Shown: one piece after another, positions 33,239 to 46,200 of the stretch
Layout of the letters: every line of letters begins with the position of its first letter
Numbering within the stretch: the stretch's first letter is position 1
Source of the DNA: Alphaproteobacteria bacterium
GTDB lineage: Bacteria; Pseudomonadota; Alphaproteobacteria; Rhizobiales; JAKIUO01
Direction: 5' to 3'
Assembly: GCA_024279115.1 (NCBI GenBank)
Contig: JAJRRW010000122.1
Coordinates: 1 to 52,069, forward strand
Length of the DNA stretch: 52,069 nt
Notes under the pieces: generated by a model
Told to the model about the DNA's origin: nothing
The model's input: the letters and a program-made list of their open reading frames with translations, nothing else
The model's database searches: none
Made by a program: the position numbers and the translations under genes

Positions 33239-34189
33239 ATGGCCGAAAATGACAGTCCCGCCAAGGGTGCCACCCCCCCCGAAGCTAGCACCAATAGTGG
33301 CGCAGAAACCGTGGTTTCAACCCTGCAGGGTGTAACATCTGGCGAGGGCCGGGTGATTAACAAACCAGAGGCCGGCGCAACGGAAGTGGTGACCGTGCAC
33401 GATGGCGAAAAGCTGTTGTTTGGCTTTTCCATGCAGGATGTAAAGGTCGGGCTGGTCGATGTCGATCTGGTCTTGGAATTTGCCGACGGTGCCAAGATCA
33501 TTTTGCTCGAATTTGGCTTGCAGGTGGTGTCGGAAATCGCGCCCGAAATGATATTCAATGGCGATCTGGTGCTTGCCCAAGAACTGATTTCCAAGCTTGG
33601 CGCCGTTAGTATTAGTGAAGACAAGTCTGAACTGAATTTTTCAACAGATAGCTCGGATAATGTCGCGGAGCAGTCGAACGACAGCCAAAGCGAAGAGGCG
33701 ACCACTCCAGTGGTTGAGATTGTTGAGGTCGAGGCGGCAGAGTTTTCCTCGCCCGATAGTACTGATAGTGCTGGCCCGGCAACGGGTGAGGGGGTTGCTG
33801 AAGAAGAGCGCGCGCGCGTAGAAGAAAATCTGGCGCAAAGTGATAATACGCTGACCCGTCGTGGAGATGATAGCGCATCGGCAAGTTCGGCGCTTGATGA
33901 CGTCTCGAGCAATGATGGTCAATTTGATATTCCGGTGGCCAGTGTGGATATAAGGCTGTTGGGTGTTGCCAAAACCAGCCAGCTCACGCAGTCCAGCGGT
34001 ATCACGGAAATACGGGGCGGCGCGGCTGTTTTGGCAGCCCAGAGCGATGATGACTTTAACGTCCAGCGCACCATCGAAACCATTACCGGCACATCTGGTG
34101 ATGATATCATCTATGCAGATAATCCCGATATTGCTCCCCAGGGTTTCTCTGTGCGCAGGCTCGAGGTCACGGTTGACCTGCCGATCTGA
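33239..34189 (+). CDS. N-terminal part of giant RTX/T1SS-type protein, ending at an in-frame TGA
   Basis: The 316 residues start without a signal peptide, as expected for type I secretion substrates. Residues about 45-125 (VVTVHDGEKLLFGF, then VDLVLEFADGAKIILLEFG) resemble the N-terminal prefix-like domains of BapA-type surface adhesins. An acidic Ser/Glu/Asp-rich linker (about 130-220) follows. Then come a first calcium-loop-like motif (TGTSGDDIIYADN) and the start of a beta domain (RRLEVTVDLPI). TGA at 34187-34189 stops translation there. The same frame continues without interruption ([19 protein letters not shown]), so the beta domain is cut in two. The stop is more likely a mutation or error than a true end. 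Confidence 0.8.
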   Translation: MAENDSPAKGATPPEASTNSGAETVVSTLQGVTSGEGRVINKPEAGATEVVTVHDGEKLLFGFSMQDVKVGLVDVDLVLEFADGAKIILLEFGLQVVSEIAPEMIFNGDLVLAQELISKLGAVSISEDKSELNFSTDSSDNVAEQSNDSQSEEATTPVVEIVEVEAAEFSSPDSTDSAGPATGEGVAEEERARVEENLAQSDNTLTRRGDDSASASSALDDVSSNDGQFDIPVASVDIRLLGVAKTSQLTQSSGITEIRGGAAVLAAQSDDDFNVQRTIETITGTSGDDIIYADNPDIAPQGFSVRRLEVTVDLPI

Positions 34190-34201
34190 AATTTTATCCC
34201 T

Positions 34202-37200
34202 GTGAGCGTGAGCATAACCGGCCTTCAGGACGGCGCTACAATTCTGGGGGCAACCCCTGTCAATGATGCCTTTTATCTAACGCCAAGTGCGAGCGATCCA
34301 AATCAGTTTATAGTGGATCTGCAATATATTTTGCCGACGGCAGGGACGCCTTTTGATGCGGATGGTTTTCAAGGTTCCTTCACGCTGACGTTCGAATTCA
34401 GGATTTACAATAGTGCGGCGCAGGAATTTTCCCAGGCATTGGGAACCGCTGAATTTGGCGTGCGCCCCGTTAATATTGAGGCGGATACCGAGGCGGTTAA
34501 CACCAGTACCGGGCAACCGGTTTATGTGTTGGCCAGCAATCCTCCTGGCAATACTGTCGATGCCGGAGATGGCGACGACAAGGTTTTTGGTGCCGCAGGC
34601 GTCGATGTTATCATTGGTGGCAGTGGCATCGACACGATCTCCTATGACATGTCCCATGAAGCGATCACGGTGGATCTTGAGACCCAGATTGTGTCAAGAG
34701 GCTATGCCGAGGGCGATACAATTTCGGGGTTCGAAAATGTAGAAGGGTCTGATTTCGATGATATATTGTCGGGTAGCACTGGCGATAATGTGATTACTGG
34801 CGGGGCGGGGGCCGACGCAATTGATGGCAGTGGCGGCATTGATACTGTTGCCTATGATACATCTGATGCGGGCGTCAGTGTCGACCTGGCGGCTGGCTCT
34901 GGTACTGGCGGCGATGCGCAAGGTGATGTGATCGCCAATATCGAAAATATAACCGGGTCGGACTTTGATGATGTGCTGATCGGCGATGGCGCCAACAATG
35001 TGCTTGATGGCGGTAGCGGAGACGATCGCCTCGAAGGGGGAGCCGGGGCAGATCAGCTCATTGGCGGCGATGGTCTGGATACGGCGGCCTATGCAGGGTC
35101 AGCCAGCGCGGTCGATGTCAATCTGCATCTGGGAACGGCGACTGGCGGCGACGCGGCTGGTGACAGTCTTGCCGAGATTGAAAATATTTCCGGATCTGCT
35201 TATGACGACATATTGACGGGCGACAGCTCCGACAATGTTCTGTCCGGAAATGCTGGCGACGATGTGCTGGCGGGTCTTGGGGGGGCTGACACTCTGGTGG
35301 GGGGAGCCGGGTCTGATACGGCAGATTATAGTCTTTCCGGGGCGGCAGTGACGATAGACCTTCTGGACGGGACAAGCATTGGCGGCGATGCCCAGGGCGA
35401 TCGCTTTGTCGAGATCGAAAATCTTCGCGGCACGGCTTTTGCGGACAGCTTGACAGGGGATGCAGGAGACAATGCTCTGGACGGCGGCGGCGGCGATGAT
35501 ATTTTGACCGGAGGCGCCGGGGCCGACGCGATCACGGGTGGTCTGGGGATCGATACCGTTGACTTTAGTGACAGCACTGATGGGGTGACTGTTGATCTGG
35601 TAACCGGCATTGGTATCGGCGGTGACGCCGATGGCGATAGCTATAGCGGGCTCGAAAATATCACGGGTTCGCATCAAGATGATATTTTACGCGGCGCGGC
35701 CGGGGTCAGCATATTGGAGGGCGGCCTTGGTGATGACATTATTGAAGGTGGGGCAGGTGGCGACCATTTACATGGTGGCGACGGGTCTGATACTGCCAGC
35801 TACGCTCATTCAAGCGGCGCGGTAACGGTTGATCTGTCAACCAATAGTGGCTCGGGTGCCGATGCGGCGGGGGACCTTTACGACAGTATTGAAAACCTCC
35901 TGGGATCAGATTTCGACGATGATTTGCGTGGCAATGCGGAAAATAACAACCTGGATGGCGGCCTTGGTGATGACCGGCTGGCTGGCGGCGCGGGCGCGGA
36001 TGAATTGCGTGGCGGCGGTGGCAGTGACACCGCAGATTATAGCACTTCTGGCGATGGTGTGACAGTCAATCTAGCGCTTAATTCGGGCCTTGGCGGCGAC
36101 GCTGAAGGCGACCGTTATAGCGACATCGAAAATGTCACCGGCTCTGATTATATCGATGTGATTACTGGCCAGGACGATGCCAATCTGCTCGACGGCGGCG
36201 CTGGCGGCGATACGCTTATGGGGCGCGATGGGGACGACGTCTTGCTTGGGCAGGCGGGGGATGACACGCTGGATGGTGGTGCCGGGGTCGACCAGTTGGA
36301 TGGCGGTAGCGAAAATGACGCGCTGGATGGCGGCGCGGGGGATGATTCGCTGGCTGGCGGCACTGGCGATGATGTGCTGATCGGTGGCGCAGGCGCGGAC
36401 GTGCTGGATGGTGGGGCTGGCATCGACCGCATCGACTATCAAGGATCGGCAAGTGGCGTGACGATCGACCTTGCGGCGGGGACCGGGCTGGGTGGCAATG
36501 CCGCAGGCGATACCATCAGCAATATTGAACAGGTGACCGGCTCCTTTCAGGACGATGATCTGCGCGGCGACGGCGCTGGTAACATCCTTGCTGGATTGCA
36601 GGGAGATGACCGGCTCGAGGGGCGGGCGGGCAATGATATCCTCGATGGCGGCCTTGGCGATGATGTGCTGATTGGCGGGGTGGATGCCGATTTGCTGATT
36701 GGCGGCCTTGGCAGTGATACGGCCGATTATGCCGGATCCGCTGCGGGCGTCACGGTTAATCTTGATACCGCTGCAGGGACCGGTGGCGATGCGGCGGGCG
36801 ATGTCCTGATCGGCATTGAAAATGTCACTGGTTCGGCCTTTGATGATGTGTTGACGGGCGACGCCCAGGGCAATCGTCTGGCTGGCGGCGCGGGAGATGA
36901 TATTCTTGCCGGGGGCGCTGGCGCGGATCATCTGGATGGGGGTGCAGGCTCGGATATTGTTGATTATAGCACATCGAGTGGGGCGGTAACGGCCTATCTG
37001 GATGGGACCGGCGGCGTCGGCGGCGATGCGGCTGGCGACATCATCGCCAATGTGGAACATCTCGTTGGCTCCAACCTTGGCGATCGTCTCGAAGGTGATA
37101 TCACGGATGATATTCTGGAAGGCGGTCTTGGCAATGATGAACTTGTCGGCAGGGCTGGTGATGACAATCTGCTTGGCGGCGATAATGACGATATTTTACG

Positions 37201-40200
37201 CGGCGGCACGGGCGATGATGTGCTTGACGGGGGCAGCGGCGATGAGTTGCTCGAAGGTGGTGCCGGCGCGGATGATCTGAGCGGCGGCCTTGGCCGCGAC
37301 CGCGCAGACTATAGCGCCTCGACTGCGGGCGTCACGGTTGATCTTGGGGCGGGAACTGGTATTGGCGGCGATGCGTCAGGTGATGTGCTAAGCGGCATTG
37401 AAGATCTGACTGGCTCGCAACTGGCGGATAATCTGATCGGCGACGCCAATGCCAACCTGTTGCAAGGGCTTGGCGGCGCTGATGTGTTAACGGGCGGTGC
37501 GGGCGACGATGTACTCGATGCGGGGACCGGCGATGACACATTGTCTGGTGGCGCTGGCGCGGATGAGCTGGCGGGAGGCGCGGGCCAGGATACCGCTGAT
37601 TATAGTTTGTCCGCTGCTGGAGTGAACGTTGATCTTGCTGCTGGCACTGGTGTTGGCGGCGATGCCTATGGCGACACGCTGTCATCTATCGAGAATGTTA
37701 CGGGCTCCGCGTTTGATGATGAGCTGCTGGGTGATCGCGACGACAATCGTTTGATCGGTGGCACGGGCGATGATGTGCTCGAAGGCGGCCTTGGTGATGA
37801 TGTGCTCGAAGGCGGGCTTGGCGATGACAGTCTGGAAGGTGGCGCGGGCGCGGACGTTCTGGAAGGCGGTGGCGGCATTGATTCGGCCGATTACGGCTTG
37901 TCCGCCAATGGCGTCATTGTGGATCTTGGCGCAGGTACGGGCATTGGTGGCGACGCCGATGGCGATACATTTATAGATATCGAAAATATCGATGGTTCAA
38001 ATTTCTCCGATACGCTGACCGGTGATGCAAATGTCAATGTGCTCAGGGGAGCTGGCGGTGACGACACCTTGTTTGGCGCGGCAGGCGATGACACCTTGCG
38101 CGGCGGGGCCGGAGACGATGTGCTGATCGGCGGGGCCGGAGCAGATGAGCTGATCGGCGAAAGCGGCACAGATCGCGCTGATTACAGCGCCTCTGGCGCG
38201 GGGGTTACCGTTGATCTGGTGGCGGGTACTGGTCTGGGCGGTGACGCGGCAGGCGATACACTTGCCGGGATTGAAGATGTTCAAGGCTCGAATTTTGCGG
38301 ATGTACTGATCGGCGATAGCGACGATAATATGCTGGCTGGCGGCGCCGGCAATGATGTTCTTACCGGGGCAGCTGGTGCGGATGATTTGCGCGGCGGCGG
38401 CGGCACGGATGAAGCAGATTACTCCACGTCGGCGGCTGGGGTGAGCGTCGATCTTGTCAGTGGCACGGGAGCGGGCGGCGATGCGGCTGGCGATATTCTG
38501 ACAGGCATTGAAAACCTCACTGGCTCCGATCACGCCGATACGCTTATTGGCGATGACAATGACAATGTACTGAGCGGTGGTCTTGGTGCGGATGTGCTGG
38601 CCGGTGGCCTTGGTGCTGATACGCTCGATGGCGGTGGCGGCGTTGATACCGCTGACTATAGCGCGTCGGATTCAGGCGTCACGGTGGATCTGTTTGCTGG
38701 AACCGGCGTTGGCGGTCATGCTCAGGACGATAGCTTTAGCAGCATTGAAAATATTACGGGGTCGGATTTTGCCGATACCATCACGGGCGATGCCGTGGAC
38801 AATTTGCTGATCGGTGGGTCCGGAGATGATGTCATCACCGGCGGCCTGGGCAACGACGATCTGCGCGGCGGCGGCGGCAATGATGATCTGATGGGCGGCG
38901 ATGGCGACGACCTGCTGGAGGGTGGCACCGGTGCCGACCGTCTTGAAGGCGAAGCGGGCGATGATATTTTACTGGGTGAAGCTGGCAATGATGTGCTGGT
39001 TGGCGGTGCAGGCGCGGATGAGCTGACCGGTGGCAGCGGCACGGATGAAGCGGACTATTCGGCCTCTGGGGCTGGCGTTATCGTGGATCTTGCGGCTGGA
39101 TCGGGCCTGGGCGGTGATGCTGCTGGCGATGTTTTGCTGGAGATTGAAAATGTTACCGGTACGGGTTTTGTCGATATTTTGAGCGGCGATGTGGCGGACA
39201 ATATTCTCGATTCCGGGGCCGGAGCCGATAGCCTGTCTGGGGGGGCTGGTGCCGATACGCTTTTGGCCGGTGCTGATAATGACGCTCTTGAGGGTGGCAG
39301 TGGTGCCGATGATCTTGATGGCGGCGCGGGCGTTGATACGGCTATTTATAGCGGCTCTGCGGCCGGGGTCATTGTTGATTTGGTGACGGGGACCGGGGCG
39401 GGCGGCGATGCCACCGGTGATACGCTGGTCAATATCGAAAATCTCACCGGGTCGGAAAATGCCGACCAGCTGCTGGGGGATGCTTTTGTCAATGTGCTGA
39501 CCGGTGCTGGCGGCAATGATGTGCTGATCGGCCGTGGTGGCGCGGATGAGCTGATCGGCGGCGGTGGATCTGATACCGCGAGCTATGAGGGCTCAGCCAG
39601 CGCTGTGACCGTTGCACTTGATGGTTCGCTTGGTGTGGGGGGCGATGCGCTGGGGGATAGCTATAGCAGCATCGAGAATGTTATTGGCTCAAGTCATGAT
39701 GATACGCTAACGGCGGCGGCTACGACTGGCAACCGGCTGGATGGTGCGGCGGGCGATGATCTGCTTGTATCGGGCATCGGGGCCGATACGCTGATTGGCG
39801 GCGTCGATTTTGACACAGCCGATTATTCTGGCTCCGGCCAGGCGGTGACGGTCAGTCTGGCCAGCGGCACGGGGACTGGCGGTACTGCTGAAGGCGATCA
39901 ACTGTCCTCGATCGAAGCGGTAACCGGGTCTGATTTTGGTGATATTCTGGATGGCAATAATGCGCAAAACACTCTGATTGGCGGCGCTGGTGATGACCGC
40001 ATATCTGGTCGCGGCGGCGCTGATACGCTGGCCGGTGGTGCCGGGACAGATTTTGTAGATTATTCCACCTCGTTGATGGGTGTAACGGTCAATCTTGATA
40101 CCGGCAGTGGCGCTGGCGGCGACGCGCAGGGCGATAGCTTAAGCGGCTTTGAAAACATTATCGGGTCAGAAGCATCCGATGATCTCACCGGCGATGCCGG

Positions 40201-43200
40201 GGACAATACGCTGCTGGCAGGCGGCGGCAATGATGTGCTGGACGGCGGTGCTGGCGCTGATAATCTAAGCGGCGGTACGGGCAATGACACCGCTGATTAC
40301 AGCGCCTCTACGGCGGGCGTGACAGTGAATCTGTTCAGCGGCGTGGGCAGCGGTGGTGACGCCCAGGGTGACAGCCTGTCATCGATTGAAAATATTACGG
40401 GTTCCGCATTTGATGACAGTCTGGTTGGCGAGGGCATTGTCAACACCTTGTCGAGTGGTGCGGGGGATGATCTGCTGGAAGGAGCCGGCGGGGCTGACAT
40501 TCTTGATGGCGGCGCTGGTACTGATACGGCTGTCTATACGGCCAGTTTTGCCGGCGTTGATGTCAATCTGGCGAGCGGTGTTGGTGCTGGCGGTGATGCT
40601 CAAGGAGACGTGCTGTCAAATATCGAGAATATTGTCGGCTCGTTGCATGATGATAGTCTGACCGGCGATGCTGGTGCCAATCAGCTAGAGGGCGGCGTCG
40701 GGGATGACCGTCTGACGGGTGGCCTTGGGGCAGATATTCTTGATGGTGGCGCTGACAATGATATTGCCGATTACAGCTCTTCTGTTGATGCGGTGGATGT
40801 CGATCTTCTGGCCGGTACGGCCACAGGCGGCGATGCGGCAGGTGATACGCTGATCAGCATCGAGGGAGTCGGCGGCTCTGCCAATGATGATGTGCTGTCT
40901 GGCGACGCCAATGACAATGTGCTCGAAGGCGGCGCTGGCGATGACCAGCTACTTGGGCGGGGCGGTGCCGATGTGCTGGATGGCGGCGCTGGCAATGATA
41001 CCGCTTTATATACCGGTTCCATTGACGGGGTCAGTGTCGATTTGATCACCGGCCTTGGGGTCGGCGGCGATGCCGCGGGGGATACTCTTGCCAGTATCGA
41101 AAATCTCACTGGTTCTGATCAGGACGATACGCTTGCGGGAAACACCGGAGCCAATGTGCTGGCTGGAGCGGCCGGTCAGGATGTTTTGCTTGGTCGCGGC
41201 GGCGCTGATACCTTGCGCGGCGAGGCCGGCAATGATCGCCTTGATGGGGGCGCGGGGGCCGATACGCTGGTTGGTGGGATTGGAACAGATACGGCGGATT
41301 ATGGTTCTTCGGGGGCTGCGGTCATCGTCGATCTGACATTGGCGACGGGTCTTGGCGGCGATGCGCAAGGCGACACGCTTAGCGAGATCGAGAATATTGA
41401 CGGGTCGGCTTTGGATGATGTGCTGACGGGAGATGCCGGTGACAATCGCCTGGATGGCGGCGATGGCGCAGATATTTTGATCGGTGCCGATGGCGCGGAT
41501 GATTTGATCGGCGGGGCTGGCATAGATACGGCTGACTATCAAGGCGATGCGGGCGGCGTAACGATTGATTTGTCGGCGGGAACGGGCGTTGGAAATTTCG
41601 CTGACGGCGACACGCTTTCGCAAATTGAAAATGTCATCGGCTCATCTGGCGATGATGTCCTGATCGGCGACGTCAACGCCAATCGTCTTGATGGACATGA
41701 TGGCAATGACCGTTTGGTTGGCGGCATTGGGGCGGATGTTCTGATTGGCGGCGCTGGCACGGATGAAGCTGACTACAGCACATCGGGTGCGGCGGTTACG
41801 GTCAATTTGACAACGGGAACCGGCTCTGGCGGCGATGCCGCCGGTGACACGCTGGCGACCATTGAAAATCTGACGGGTTCTGCCAATAACGACACGCTGA
41901 TCGGCGATGCTGGCATTAATACGCTGGCTGGCGGCAGTGGCGATGACGTCTTGTCGGGGCTCGGCGGCGCTGATATTTTACTGGGTGGCGGTGGTACGGA
42001 TGCGGTGGACTATAGCAGCTCCGGGGTCGCTGTGACGGTGGACCTGTCCACCAATACAGGCTCTGGTGGCGATGCCGCAGGCGACACATATACCGATATC
42101 GAAGATGCCATTGGTTCTGGCAACAATGATACGCTGACCGGCAATGCCGGGGTCAATAGCCTGCAAGGCGGTGCGGGGGCAGATATTCTGTTTGGCGGTG
42201 CGGAAGATGATAGTTTGCAAGGTGGCTCGGGGGCTGACCGTCTTGCTGGTGAAGCCGGGGCCGATGATCTGGATGGTGGCAGCGGCATCGATACGTTGGA
42301 TTACAGCACCTCGGATGCGGCCGTTTCGGTCAATCTTGGCAGCGGAGCGACCAGTGGTGGTCATGCTGCGGGAGACACATTGACAAGTATCGAAAATATC
42401 GATGGCTCCGATTTTGATGATACTCTTGCCGGCGATATTCTTGCCAATCAGCTGGATGGTGGCCTTGGAAATGATACGCTCATTGGCGGGGCCGGTGCTG
42501 ATGTGCTCATCGGCGGTGTCGGCGATGACCTGCTTGAAGGCGGCCTTGGCAGTGATGATCTGCAAGGAGGGGCGGGGATTGATACGGCCGACTATAGCAA
42601 TTCGGTGGCCAGTATTTCAATCGATCTTGATGCGGGCACCGGCACGGGCGGCGAAGCCGATGGGGACACGCTAAGCAGTATCGAAAATATCTCGGCGTCT
42701 GGACAAGATGATATTCTCATTGGAGACGCCAATGATAATGTGCTGGAGGGCAATGGAGGAAATGATCGCCTGTCTGGTCTTGCAGGGGCCGATACGCTGG
42801 ATGGCGGAGCCGGTACGGATACAGCCGATTATTCCGCGTCCGGGACGGCTGTTAATATAAATCTTCTGGCCGATACCGCATCTGGCGGCGATGCGGCCGG
42901 TGACACGCTGATCAGCATCGAAGATCTCGATGGCTCGGACCATGACGATATTCTCGAAGGAGATAGTGGGACCAACAGGCTTGATGGCGGTGCTGGCGAT
43001 GATCGGTTGATCGGTGGTCAGGGCGCTGATGTGCTGATTGGCGGTGCCGGGACAGATATAGCGGATTATAGTAGTGCCTCTGGTGCCGTAACGATTGACC
43101 TTGGGGCGGGTACCGGCAGTGGTTCGCAGGCCCAGGGCGACACGCTTTCCGGCATAGAAAATGTCGAGGGTTCAGGCCAAAATGACAGCTTGACCGGCGA

Positions 43201-46200
43201 TGGCAATAATAATCTACTGATTGGCGGTGCTGGCAATGATAGCCTGTTTGGCGTTGCGGGAGACGATATTCTGCAAGGTGGTGACGGCAGTGATAGTCTG
43301 GCTGGTGGGGCGGGGGCCGATGATTTACAAGGCGGCGCTGGTTCTGATACGGCGGATTACAGTGCCTCTGGCAGCGCGGTTGATGTATCGCTGGTGTCCA
43401 ATACGGGATCTGGCGGTGATGCTGCTGGTGACACGCTTAGCGACATAGAAAATCTTACCGGTTCGGCACTGGATGATAGTCTGACGGGGAACATTGGGGA
43501 CAATGTGCTGATCGGTAATGCCGGGGATGATCTGCTGATTGGCGGAGCTGGTGCCGATGATCTGGTGGGTGGCGGGGATACTGATACAGCCGATTATAGC
43601 GGCTCCGCTGCTGGTGTGATGGTTGATCTTGCGCTTGGCACAGGAGCCGGGGGAGACGCGCAGGGCGATACGCTGGCGACCATCGAAAATGTCATCGGTT
43701 CGGCATCAGCCGATACGCTCACCGGGGACATGATGTCAAACGTTTTGACTGGTAATGATGGCGATGATATTCTGTCTGGTGCTGCTGGCCTCGATACTTT
43801 GCTCGGCGGTGCGGGAGACGATACCCTGATTGGCGGCACGGGAGCCGATGTACTAACGGGCGGAGCTGGAACCGATACGGCGGACTATGGCGCAGCCAGT
43901 GCCGGGGTAACAGTTGATCTGGGCAGCTATGCGGGGACCGCAGGGGAAGCGGCCGGCGACAGTCTCACTGAAATCGAAAATCTGCGTGGCTCCAGTCATG
44001 GGGATGATCTCTCGGGTGATGGAAATATCAATTTGCTCGAAGGCCAGGCCGGAGACGATGTGCTGGATGGCGGTGCCGGCGATGATGTGCTGATGGGCGG
44101 CGCGGATGACGATATTTTGACAGGCGGCGCTGGTGCCGACGATCTGCAAGGTGGTGCTGGCGATGACACCGCAAGTTACGCCTTGGCGGCAGCGGCGGTG
44201 GTGGTGTCGCTGGCCTCCAATACGGGGACGGGATCAGATGCAGCGGGCGATACGCTCACCGACATTGAAAACCTTCAAGGTTCGGCTTTTGATGACACGC
44301 TGACCGGTGATGGTGGCGCGAATACTCTTGCTGGTCTGGCGGGCGATGATTTATTGACCGGCGGTGCCGGGGTTGATGAGCTGCAGGGCGGCGCTGGCGA
44401 TGACACGCTGGTTGGCGGTGCTGGCGCCGATATTTTATCGGGTGGTGCCGATACGGATACGGCGGATTACAGCGCCTCTGGCGGTGCCGTGGTGGTGGAT
44501 CTGGCAGCGGGCAGCGGCACCGGTGGTCATGCCCAGGGTGATACGCTGGATACGATCGAAAATGTCATTGGGTCCGCCTTTGGCGATACCCTTGAAGGGG
44601 ATGTGGGGGGCAATGCTCTTGACGGCGGCGCTGGCGATGATGTGTTGCTGGGGCGTGGCGGTGCAGATGTTCTGGATGGCGGCGCTGGCTCTGATACGGC
44701 CTCTTATGAGGGCTCGGCGGCGGCGGTCAATATTGACCTTGGCACCAGCACCTATTCGGGCGGCGATGCGATTGGCGATACATTGAGCAATATCGAAAAT
44801 ATCACGGGCTCTGGCAATGATGATACGATTATTGGCGATGGCGTGGCCAATATTTTGTCCGGTGGCGCGGGGGCCGATGCCCTAACGGGCGGGGCGGGTG
44901 ATGACGACCTGCGCGGTGATGCGGGCGATGATACGTTGATCGGTGGCGCGGGGGCTGATGTCCTGGATGGCGGGCTTAACTGGGATATTGCCGATTATTC
45001 GGGTGTTACCACGGCGGTAACCGTGGCGCTCGATGGCTCGGCGGCGGCGGGCGGCGGTGCCGCTGGCGATACCTTGTTCAATATTGAACAAATCATCGCG
45101 ACCGATTTTGACGACACCCTGACCGGCAATTCCGACAATTCGGCTGAACGCTTTGACGGCGGTGCGGGCGATGACCTGTTTGAGGGACGCGGCGGTGCCG
45201 ACCAATTCTTTGGTGGCGCGGGCATTGATACCGTGACCTATTCCTTGGCACTTGGCAGTGTGACGGTGGCGCTCGACGGCTCGGTCGGGGTCAATAGCGA
45301 TGCCGCGGGCGACACCTTTGACAGCATCGAACACCTTATCGGTTCCTCGTTTAACGATGTGCTGACCGCTGGCGCGCTTGGCAATCAGCTGGAGGGGCGC
45401 TCGGGCGATGATCTGTTGACCGGTGGCATCGGTGTTGATCTGCTCTATGGCGGCGACAATGATGATGTGCTGGCTGGCCTGGCCGGGGCGGACGAACTCT
45501 ATGGTGGTGCCGGTATTGACCGAGCTGATTACAGCGCTTCAGATGTGGCGGTGACTGTGAACCTGGCGACCAATGTCAATCTTGGTGGTCACGCTGCTGG
45601 CGACACACTTGACAGTATTGAAGATGTGACGGGCTCGGCCTTTGACGACACACTGACGGGCGATGATGAAGGCAATGAGCTGAGCGGCGGGGCCGGTGAT
45701 GATATATTGGTGGGCGGTATCGGTGCGGATACCCTGACAGGGGGGGCCGGTATTGATCTGGCTGATTATAGTGGGTCGACGGCGGGTATTACGGTTGATC
45801 TTGTCGCGGGCACCGGGGCTGGCGGGCATGCGCAGGGGGATGTGCTGGCCACCATTGAGAATGTTATTGGTTCAAATAGTGCTGATAGCATTACAGGCGA
45901 TGCCAGCGCCAATGTACTGACCGGGGGGGGCAGCAATGACACCTTAATCGGCAATGAGGGGGATGATACGATTTCTGGCGGTACTGGCAATGACAGTATT
46001 GCGGGCAATGAGGGGGATGATATGCTGGATGGTGGAGACCACAATGACAGCCTGTCTGGAGGTATTGGAGACGATACGATTTCTGGCGGCAGCGGCAATG
46101 ATGTTCTTGTCGGGGGAGCTGGTGGTGACACGCTGGATGGTGGCGATGGATCGGATATAGCCTATTATACGGGGTCAGCGGCGGCGGTGCAGATTGATCT

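Noticed and set aside
34187..34189. TGA read as tryptophan (alternative code) or selenocysteine
   Set aside because: Other genes in the window end properly at TGA, and no SECIS-like hairpin was evident; a mutation or sequence error is simpler.
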